From Cordilura impudica (taxonomy: Eukaryota; Arthropoda; Insecta; Diptera; Scathophagidae), in the NCBI GenBank assembly GCA_963682025.1, contig OY821517.1:20038548-20102547 (forward strand): a stretch of DNA of 64,000 bases. Reading direction: 5' to 3'. The notes beneath the pieces were generated by a model. That model searched no databases. It had not been told where the DNA came from and was given only the letters and a program-made list of their open reading frames with translations. The translations under genes were made by a program, and so were the position numbers. Numbering within the stretch: position 1 is the first letter of the stretch; every line of letters begins with the position of its first letter. Of this stretch, positions 55,882-64,000 are shown in pieces.

Positions 55882-56730
55882 TTAAAAATAATTATGTGCT
55901 TTTGTCTTTCTTTTATATTGTTGTGGGTCTGTTTCTCTTATTAGGAACCAGATATAGTCCCCCATCATAGCTTCGTTCCAAAATCCTTGGTATCGGTGCT
56001 CAATTTCTTTCATTTGCTGATGAAAACGCTCACCATGCTCGTCACTCACATCGCCCAGGTTGTCCGGAAAGAAGTCCAAGTGCGAGTGTAGAAAATGTAT
56101 CTTAAGCGACATATTTGCTCCAATTTTTTTATAATTTTGGAGTAGTTGTTCGACGATCTCTCTGTAATTTGAGCTTTTGTTGTTTCCAAGAAATCCGGAA
56201 ACAATTTGCCGAAATGAGTTCGAAGCTGCAGCTTCATTTGGTGATAAAATGTGTTCAAACTGTTGGTCTTGCAACAACTTTTTAATTTGCGGACCGTCGA
56301 AAACGCCTTCCTTAATCTTTGCCGATGAAAGGTGAGGAAAAATGGTTTTTAAATAGGCGAACGCTTCGCCATCTTTGTTGATAGCTTTCACGAAGTTTTT
56401 TATGAGTCCGAGCTTTATGTGAAGAGGTGGGAGAAAAACATTTTCCTTTTTTATGAGTGGTGTATATTTCACGTTGTCGCTGCCGGGGATGAAGTTAACT
56501 CTTTCTGTCCAACTCCTCCTGGTGTAATGATGTTGACGATCGCGGCTGTCCCAAAGGCAGAGAAAACAACAGTACTTTGTGAATCCACCTTGTAATCCAC
56601 AAAGGATACCGATAACCTTAAGGTCGGCACAAACTTTCCAATCGTGTTTCTCATAGTTAAGGCACTTTAGTAGATTGTCCATGACTTCGTATGTTTCCTT
56701 GGTGTCAACGGCATGGTGTCCACCGCTCAT
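55882..56730 (-). CDS. HGERFHQ-family protein, C-terminal 282 residues
   Basis: A 282-residue open frame from ATG. Blocks in order: CADLKVIGILCGLQGGF with Asp36, CCFLCLWDSRD with the Cys55/Cys58 pair and Asp61, LPPLHIKLGLIKNFVKA with His104, KIKEGVFDGPQIKKLL, SLKIHFLHSHLDFFPDNLGD, DEHGERFHQQM with Glu234, and RYQGFWNEAMMGDY. I infer an RNase H-like transposase core (candidate acids Asp36 and Glu234, Cys/His metal site), which is not shown by sequence alone. Upstream (56731-56887) another frame holds a separate N-terminal part with a stop, and the segment between them is deleted. So this frame is probably a remnant rather than a complete gene. Two frames inside (56046-56258, 56469-56654) are shadows. 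Confidence 0.75.
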   Translation of the reverse strand: MSGGHHAVDTKETYEVMDNLLKCLNYEKHDWKVCADLKVIGILCGLQGGFTKYCCFLCLWDSRDRQHHYTRRSWTERVNFIPGSDNVKYTPLIKKENVFLPPLHIKLGLIKNFVKAINKDGEAFAYLKTIFPHLSSAKIKEGVFDGPQIKKLLQDQQFEHILSPNEAAASNSFRQIVSGFLGNNKSSNYREIVEQLLQNYKKIGANMSLKIHFLHSHLDFFPDNLGDVSDEHGERFHQQMKEIEHRYQGFWNEAMMGDYIWFLIRETDPQQYKRKTKAHNYF

Positions 56731-56887
56731 CTATGTTTGAGACCTTTAAATTGAAGCTCTCTTCAAATGAATCTCTCAATTTAGGTGAAAAATAACGCTT
56801 GTTTTTTCCACAAACGTATTATCCGCACATGTAACAAAAATTACTTGGATTGGTATTGCATTCAAATACTCGCGAACGTTTGCTCAT
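56731..56887 (-). pseudogene. N-terminal remnant of the element C gene
   Basis: Begins ATGAGCAAACGTTCGCG and encodes PSNFCYMCG, then a stop, then YVCGKNKRYFSPKLRDSFEE. The FCYMCG matches the zinc-binding start of copy A. It runs into the 282-residue frame with a frame change at about 56730; the region normally between them is missing. Confidence 0.6.
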
Positions 56888-57279
56888 TTTAACTATCGCG
56901 TTCGTCGACACTTGTTGAATGAGTAAAATCGATCAATGAAGACCTATTTGTACTGTGTATTGTTTAGTATTTTACTGACAGGTACTTATAAATGGGTGTA
57001 TATTTTTTTACGGTGGCTACATACCTGTTTCACCATGTGTGAGTCTTAAATTTTCCGAATAAATGTGGGTTGCATTTATGTAAAAAAATCATACAGGTAG
57101 TCACCGGAAAACCCAAATAAGTAAAAAAGTCCCCTTTCCTTTTTTCCTTTTAATTGTTCACGCACATTTATTACCGTTTATTACTTTGCTTACGCAATCA
57201 TAAAAATTAAATAACCCTTTGTTTATTCCGTTTTGTTAATTCTGAGATTCATAAAAAAAAAGAAAAAACCTTACCATAG

Positions 57280-57676
57280 ACAAAGTTGTGCATATGTCGA
57301 GCAAATTTTTTAAATTCATACCTTTACTCAATTGCGAATAAAAGCGAAACGCGTGCATCGATTTTCATGATCTTTCTCTTATTTTGCTCATAGGTTATGT
57401 ATCTTTACGTAAAAGTAATAAGATTTGAAATTTTTTTTCATTTGGGATTTTTTATGGATTTTTAAAAAAAAAAAAATTTAAATTTTTAGGCAAAAATAAG
57501 TTTTTTCCTTTATATATTCATTTTTAACTTGGAAACTGTTGCTTGTATAGGAAAACAATATATAAACAGATTAAGGGAATTGTAAGTTTAAATTTTTTAC
57601 AATTTAATTCAATTAAATCGGGCTAGTGGTTCCCGAGTTATGCCGGACGAAACAAATTAACCAAAAAAAAATTTTT

Positions 57677-57707
<31 letters not shown>

Positions 57708-57812
57708 CCAAACGAAAAAAAAATTTTTTATTGCGTTTTTCGAGCTCATGTCAAGGTTATCTACACAGAAAAAATTATCGCATCCCGAGTACATTTTGAC
57801 TGTTGACTAGTG
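57280..57812 (-). repeat. Right TIR of element C
   Basis: Inverted copy of 55151-55712; the tip CTAGTG is followed by TAA. Confidence 0.85.
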
Positions 57813-57829
57813 TAATCGTTAGAGTTCAA

Positions 57830-58497
57830 ATATGTCGCTAATCTTCTTTTAGTGAAATCAACAGCTTTGGATAATTCAATTAAAGAATAGCGTCTGTTCA
57901 CTTTGCCTCAAATTCTTCGAAGTATATCGAAATTAATAAAATTTAGTCTGTGGAAATGCAGATAAATAGGTTCATTAGATCGAAGTTGTCTGTTAGGAAT
58001 ATTTATACATATTTTTCCAAGAAGGCATTCAGAATAAATTTTACCATGAACTAAGTTGAGGAAGAATGTAATATTAAAAATGATCCTTCTGCTTTTAAAA
58101 GTTCGAAGTTTTATTAGAGCCAAACTACTGCGATACAGTGGGACACTCAATTCCACATTCAACCGAAGATGTCAAAGACAAAATAGTAAGAATTTTTTAC
58201 GGACTGACTCAAGTTTTTTTATGAAAACGTTGTACTGCGGATCCCAAATTACTAATGCGTATTCAAGTATCGGCCGGACCAAAGAAGTAAATAGATTTTT
58301 TGTTAGATAAGGATCATTAAATTCCTCTGCCCAACGTTTTATAAAACACCATTTGGATTATTAACATACATTTTTACATGAGAATTTAAATGTAGTCTTT
58401 TATCGAAGTTAACTCCCAAATCTATGAATGAGTCAACTGAGTTTAGTTTTGTATCGCGGATGACATAGTCGTTCGAAGATGGCGAATATTTAAATTG
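57830..58497 (-). pseudogene. Jockey-like non-LTR pol, C-terminal piece
   Basis: Minus strand: VIRDTKLNSVDSFIDLGVNF and LHLNSHV (58339-58450), then RWAEEFNDPYLTKNLF, SLVRPILEYALVIWDPQY (58200-58340), then a C-terminal stretch (57908-58162). This is the usual segment after the RT domain of Jockey-type elements. It continues the RT piece at 59256-59640 across the inserted repeats. Confidence 0.75.
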
Positions 58498-59118
58498 GCC
58501 TAAAATTGGACCGATCCTGATCATGTTTGGTAAAGTCTCTTGTATTTTGCAAAAATATATACAAACAAAATTTGAAAAGAATCAGTGCAATATTTTTGTT
58601 TTTTGATAGATTTAAGTGCAGATCGGGAAGCAGCTCTACATGGGGCCTATGAGTAAGGGTTGTCCCATAGGGATAGTTTTTTGACTTCTCATTAATGGAT
58701 GTAATAAATGAATACAAACTCAATTTGAGTAAGATCTATATGATAATTTGGATCTTATGGCAATTTATGTCGATTTCATAGAGGCCATTTGTATGGGGTC
58801 TAGGTCTGAAAATGCACCGATTTTCACCAATTTCAATAGCGTTCATCCCACGGCCGATAAAAGCTTATATACCAAATTTCATCAAAATGTACTCATATTT
58901 TCGACCTGCAGTTTGATTACAAGGTTTACATGGGCACACATACGGACGGACGGACGGACGGACGGACGGACACACGGACGGACATCGTTAAATCGAATCA
59001 GATAGTGATTCTGATTCGATCGGTATAACAAAAATGGGTCTAGGTCAAATATTTTTGGTAGTTACAAACAGCAGCACAAAGTCATTATACCCAAACCACA
59101 TAGTGGTATAGGGTATAA
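58498..59118 (+). repeat. DINE-like repeat, 5'-truncated, inserted in the non-LTR relic
   Basis: Starts inside the family at CTAAAATTGGACCGATCC, contains a (GGAC)n run at about 58941-58983, the longest in the window, and ends CCACATAGTGGTATAGGGTA. Confidence 0.75.
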
Positions 59119-59252
59119 AAACAGAACATGTTCGTGAACGCGTACATCTAAAAATTAAAACATTATCCACTCGCGATCGGAAAAATCTTATACACCCCTA
59201 CAATAACGACAACAATTGTTTCAACCAAATTTATTAAAAAATTTAAAGTAAT
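59119..59252 (+). repeat. Fragment of a foldback arm
   Basis: ATACACCCCTACAATAACGAC and AACAATTGTTTCAACCAAAT (quoted in 20-base pieces) match the inner arm of the element at 21385-23475. It follows directly on the DINE-like repeat. Confidence 0.6.
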
Positions 59253-59255
59253 TCA

Positions 59256-60720
59256 CTAGCAGATTGCAGACGTATGCTGTATTCATTTTTTATAAGTGTT
59301 GAGTAGATTTATACATCATCGGCATACATAAGGATATTAGTATATTCAATAGATTTTGGAAGATCATTAATAAACAGCAAGAATTGGAGAGGTACAAAGT
59401 GACTCCCTGGTGGGACACCGGAAGTAACATCTATATATTTCGATTTAGCGTTATTCAAGATTATACATTGCTTATGATGTTTTAAGTACGATCGAATCCA
59501 TTTTAGGAAGCTGCCGGAGAATCAAATAATAATAAGCTTCGCTTGCAGTAGCTCATGGCTGACTTTATCTAAAGCTTTGCTTAAGTCTGTGTATATAACA
59601 TCAGTTTGTTAAATTTTTCAAAATCGAGAATTTATATAAGAAACAAATTCCACTAGATTATTAGTCATAGACTGTCCTTTGCAAAAACCATGTTGAGCTG
59701 GTGATAGAATTGATGATATTTCGTCCATAGTGTGGAATAGTAAGCGTGTTTTTCCAACCCTTTTGAAAAAAAGCCAAATTTAAGAGAGTTAATATATAAT
59801 AGAGTTAGCACAATTTTTTAAGATGCAGCTGGGAATATCATCCGGACCCGGATTAAATGAACTTTTCATACTTTTTAGACTCTTAGGAACAGTCAACACG
59901 TCTAAGGATGAAATATTAATTGATGTGAGCCTTGGAAAATCATAACGATATCATGTGCTGTTTAACGTTATTGTGGATAAGAATTCAGCAAAATCATTTG
60001 CGATATTAAAGTCGTCGTCTGAAAACTCAGTACCATTGATTTTCATAGTGGTTGGATATGATGTAACGTTTAGAATTTACAAAGTTATAACACAATTTTG
60101 GATTTTTTCTTATATTTTAATTCGTTTTGCTAAGATAAACTGTCATAGCATTTTTTATTTTCTAGTTTATAATGACTTCTTGCTATAAAATATAGACCTT
60201 GCATGATCAATTTGGTTATTATTTTAATCAAATTTTTATAGAGCCTGTTTTTCCGGATTTTCAACCTTTTATTCCATGGAGAAGCATTTGCTTTAGCTAC
60301 TTTTATTAATGGAAAGTTTTCGTTATATTTGTTGAACAAAATTACTTCTATCGTTTGAAAATGAAATGTTTTTAAGCCAGCTATAGTTCGTTTAAAGTAC
60401 AACGATTCAGAAACAATGGAAATTTTAAAAGTGTTGGATGATGACGATCCTCAGGAAAACGCCGACTTCTTCTCCTTACACTAAATAGTGTAGTCTTATT
60501 TACGAACATGATATCCAGCATTCTATCATTGCAGTTAGGAACGACATTTATTTGGAAAACACACATATCAGCAAGAGATTTGAGGAAATCATGACTCCAA
60601 TTAGTTGGGGTAATTGGAACTAAGAAGTAAGTATCAGCTAAGTTTATACAAGATACTGTCGGGAAAGTATTATAATAATTATTTTTATCAATACCCGTAT
60701 TCCTCGATAATTCCAAGGCA
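59256..60720 (-). pseudogene. Jockey-like non-LTR pol: endonuclease end and RT
   Basis: Minus strand order: the end of an AP-type endonuclease (NVVPNCNDRMLDIMF and DRHHPTLLKFPLF, 60381-60560), a PWNKRLKIRKNRLYKN linker (about 60250), then RT with ALDKVSHELLQAKL, VTSGVPPGSHFVP, FLLFINDLPKS and the catalytic YADDV (59290-59590). Many stops and shifts. After YADDV the sequence is cut by the repeats at 58498-59252. Confidence 0.78.
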
Positions 60721-60939
60721 TATTATTCGGAAGAATACTCAAGGGAGTTAAAGTAAAATTTTATCATGCAATTTTCCCAAAAATAAGAATCTGATTCGAT
60801 AATTGTTGTTTCTATTAGAACTGTACATTACTCGTAGGCGGTTTCTTGTACCTCTTAAAGAGCTATATGCTTTGATTTACCCCAAATGATTTTGGAAATT
60901 TGATCTGCGCTTTCTAAAGTGATCGAAAGCATAATTAGT

Positions 60940-61290
60940 TGCAATTTTTTCAACCGTATAGAGGTCAGCTCACTTCTCAATGATTGCTGGTATGGCTCCC
61001 GCAAAAGTCCTTCTATGGGAGACCTGCTAGCCTTTCTTTCTGAGTGCTGGAGTCGATCAATTTACAGTTCTTGATATTTCCAAGGCATTCGACTGCGAGT
61101 CGCGCGGTGCATTAATATCAAAGCTTATTGTATTTGGGGTAGGTAGTGACTTCTCTCGATTTATATGGCGTTTTCTCAGAGACTATCAATTGTTATTGAT
61201 GTTATTGGATGAAGGGAAAATCGAAGACCTATCTAATGGATTTCTTTTTTGAAGTCTTAGTACCAGAAACCGGTCGGCTTGAGAATATTT
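60940..61290 (+). pseudogene. Non-LTR reverse transcriptase fragment, plus strand
   Basis: LLNDCWYGSRKSPSMGDLLA, a SAGVDQFTVLDISKAFD block and ALISKLIVFGVGSDFSRFIW, in changing frames, match the RT fingers and palm start (usual form QYGFRKGRSTGDLLA and LDISKAFD). Opposite strand to the neighbouring Jockey-like relic, so it is another element. It ends near 61290. Confidence 0.65.
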
Positions 61291-61294
61291 CTCT

Positions 61295-62000
61295 AGTAGT
61301 TATGACTAAAATATATGCTATTTTTTCTGTACTACAAACTAATGAAAACAAAATTATGTTAAATACGTTTTTTGATAAAAAATCTATTTCAACAATCCTG
61401 TACCGACCTCAAAAACATTTAAAAAATAATAAAAAAAAACTCTTGGGCTATAAGGATTCATATAAATAAATAAATAAATAAACTGATCATTTGCTTCAAA
61501 CAAATTTTATAGTATTTTTCTTATTGTATAAATAGATCCAAATCTCGTTCATTGTTTTGATCCATTGATTTGGGCTTAAACCATCCATGGTTGTATTTAT
61601 TGGTTATTTTCCGCCAATATGCCTTTTTGAACAATTTTTATTATCTTGTCTGTGGCAGCCAATCGAATCCATCTGGTATATGGCTTATGGCTTTTATCTA
61701 AGTCATGGTTCTTATACTAACGTCCAGAGATGCTTCAATCTTGCATTATATCACGTTATGATCTTTTATTATCAGCAATCAACACACAACTTTGGCCGAA
61801 CTTTTTAAACCTTTTTATTTAAAAACGGGAATTTCCTTTGAATTCACTTAAACAGTTATTCAGTATATATAACGCTTTTTTGCAGCAAGTCGCAGTGAAA
61901 TGATCGATCGTTGTTCGATTTAGTGAAATTGAGATGTGAATTTACTGTGAACTATACAAATAGCTGTCGTATGAAAATAATTAAATTTTACCATAAAAAT
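61295..62000. other. No gene recognised
   Basis: A (AAAT)n run is near 61463-61482. Short frames (61209-61469, 61587-61808) have no motif. Confidence 0.4.
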
Positions 62001-62006
62001 ATTAAT

Positions 62007-62018
62007 TGGCGCCCGAGC
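62007..62018 (+). other. Primer-binding-site-like motif
   Basis: TGGCGCCCGAGC resembles tRNA-Lys-type primer sites of LTR retroelements. The preceding 150 bases have a TATATATAA stretch near 61867. No paired LTR or gag is visible, so this may be chance. Confidence 0.2.
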
Positions 62019-64000
62019 TGGAGGCTTGCGCATTTCTTTACCTCTGCTGTTTTTGTTTTTTTTTTTTTTCAAATTAAATACAAAATATTAAGCAGATATA
62101 TTAAAAACGATTTACCTGTTATATACTTTTAATTATTCTTATACTTTGGCTGAATTTATTAAGAGAGATCTAGTACACTAAGCCAGTCCTTGTCAAAACG
62201 AAAATCAAAGGCTTCTACTTATTTTAACTCATAAGGAGTGAGCTGGCACTTAAATCAACCAAGCCAACCATATTGTTATTGAATTTATCCAACAACTCTC
62301 GTAAATGCCCCTTAAGTGTAACAACCCCTTTTTTCATTTTCAATGGCTTTTCAGTTTACCCTCTTTTTTGCGTTGAGTAGTCATATGTTAAGTTTTATTA
62401 TTTTTATTTCCGTTTTTTTTTTTTTTTTTGAACATCATAAGCTTTCACATGATTATTAATAATAATATTTTTTGGCAAACTTTTGTTTATTTTTTCATTT
62501 TTCCCATTCACATAACAATTCACATTTATCTCTTAAAAGAATGACGATGATATCATACATAAGCTGAACATAAACGGAATACATCCTCTTGAATGAAATT
62601 TATGTTTTTTGTTGTTGTTGTTGTTGTTATTTGCCTCTCCGTTATTGTTATTCAATTTTCATTGTTTATCAATTTTATGCTTATTTTCAATCACAAGAGT
62701 TTTGATAAGTACTTCCAACCCATGGCGAGGTTGGTTGTCGGCTCAGAGTTTTTGGCTTTTATCTTTATGAAAACCATGGCCGTACGAGTCAGCCAGTGAG
62801 AGTGTGAGCAATAATTGTAATTAAATTTGGATCTTATCCAAAAATATATAAATCATTATGCCTTTTTATCGTCGACTAAGTATTCATTATTGAGACACCA
62901 ACAAGCAACATAGATGAAATAAAAGACTTTGTTCTTTTTGTTTGGCTTGCAAGAAAAGAAACAAGTCTGAATATTATTTAAAAGGAGCGAAAAGAGAGTA
63001 TGGTGTGGAAAAACTTTCAATAGATTTTATTGAAATGTTATTGTCTTGATGATTATGTTTAAAGAATTTTGTAAGACTTCTCTTGGACTTCTTTCAAAAT
63101 ACTAATGCTGGCTAGAGTTTTGCTTCTATATCTATTTTTTTTTAATATTTTTGGCATTTGTCTGGTCTGCCATTGCATGAAGATATTTCAGTAGATTACA
63201 AATAACTTTAGTTTATTAAAAAAGAAATGAAAATTATTTTTTGTCAAACAATAAAGAGGAGTTTTAATTATTTAGGAATATTTTCGATAAGAATATTATA
63301 TTTAACTGTTTCATGAAATTAATTTAATTGAACTTCTTAAAGAGCATCGGAAACATAACTGATGAACACTCTTTTTTAGGAAATTGTTTCGGAGGTCTAA
63401 AATAAACAAAATTTTGTATAATAGGCACCCGTTGTGGAATGAAAAACATTTTAAATTTGATATACCCGAAATATTTACTTAAAATTAATTCCCTTTAATA
63501 TTTCTTTTAATATGTGGATTATGAATATAATTGAATTCACAAACTTTAATATTTTTGCATTTGGAAACCATAACATGCTAAATATTTTTGTACCGTAAAA
63601 TAGTTTATACAATTATTAAAATACGAAAATACAAAATGTGTGTAAATCGGTTTTTATTTTGAGCGATATTTTAGTACTTGCCAAATCGAATATTTCCAAT
63701 TTTTCAGATTTATGACGTCTAAAGTCCTAGTTACCTACACGTTGTTAAAATGTAACTGTATCTTATCGTAACGTTGGCATTTAGTCCAATTATAGAACGT
63801 AAAAAACGTACCAGCATGTTGCTGTGTAAAATTAACCAAACTTTATCAGCTGTTCACAAATATCACGTACAAACGTAGCAGAAGTCTAAAATCAACAGAA
63901 GCTAACGATACGATACGTTTAGCTTAAGTTGAGTAAGCACTTGTATGTGTTTTTCATAAGACAGGTTTAATCAGCTGATTCGCGCCGATACGGTTACGCG
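62019..64000. other. No gene recognised; (GTT)n at about 62611
   Basis: Contains a T run at 62410, a (GTT)n microsatellite at about 62610-62632 and a somewhat GC-richer end after 63760. No coding frame or transposon end found. The last 250 bases could be near a host promoter, but nothing shows this directly. Confidence 0.35.

Larger units (their letters stand above)
55151..57812 (-). mobile_element. Element C: CAC-ended transposon with ~540-bp TIRs
   Basis: 2,662 bp flanked by TAA (55148-55150, 57813-57815). The left tip reads CACTACTCAACA and the right, inward, CACTAGTCAACAG. The TIRs share GGATGCGATAATTTTTTCTG, TAACCTTGACATGAGCTCG and CGATGCACGCGTTTCGCTTT. One minus-strand gene of the HGERFHQ family lies between them. 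Confidence 0.88.

Noticed and set aside
1..64000. CRISPR arrays, bacterial operons, rRNA or tRNA genes
   Set aside because: The sequence is from an insect-type genome. Tandem repeats seen are satellites without spacers, and I found no tRNA cloverleaf or rRNA segment by eye.

Overview
This window looks like intergenic or intronic DNA of a higher fly, probably calyptrate. It is AT-rich, contains no bacterial-type operons and is packed with transposable elements of dipteran type. The DINE-1/mini-me-like repeats with GTCC microsatellites, Helitron-like repeats, mariners, Jockey/LOA/R1-type non-LTR retrotransposons and a CsRn1-type Ty3/Gypsy element all point that way. I found no conserved host gene. 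The only possible non-transposon gene is a two-exon 80-residue model at 52268-52566.

Layout. 1-9.5 kb: an AAAATG-type satellite lies inside an older repeat and is split by a Ty3/Gypsy element with near-identical LTRs; a decayed non-LTR RNase H follows. 9.5-12.7 kb: a long dispersed repeat holds a TA-flanked MITE. 13.8-18.9 kb: DINE-like and Helitron-like repeats, two mariner fragments, and a palindrome with two opposed hammerhead-like motifs. 19.45-20.73 kb: a structurally intact mariner-like transposon with a 354-residue DD41D transposase. 21.4-23.5 kb: a foldback-like inverted repeat. 24.5-26.2 kb: element A. 27-35.3 kb: decayed R1-like and LOA/Jockey-like non-LTR elements on the minus strand. 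36-39.6 kb: Helitron remnants with a broken second mariner-like element and a non-LTR 3' end. 39.7-40.9 kb: an inverted pair of DINE-like repeats. 42.66-48.07 kb: element B, itself split by a 2.8 kb long-inverted-repeat element. 48-55 kb: more repeats and the small spliced gene model. 55.15-57.81 kb: element C. 57.8-61.3 kb: a Jockey-like element broken by nested repeats, plus another RT fragment. 61.3-64 kb: nothing firmly recognisable.

The most notable system is elements A, B and C. All three carry the same conserved protein family (motifs LPPLHIKLGL and HGERFHQ). All have terminal inverted repeats beginning CAC and are flanked by a 3-bp TAA or TTA duplication. This identifies the protein as the gene of a DNA-transposon family with CACTA-like ends. 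Its fold and superfamily are not settled from sequence alone. Each copy is damaged differently: A is internally deleted but keeps an open, spliced gene; B is split by another element; C keeps a 282-residue open frame.

Most features are nested insertions, so the order of events can be partly reconstructed. Coordinates of repeat ends are by eye and good to a few bases only where a target duplication is stated.
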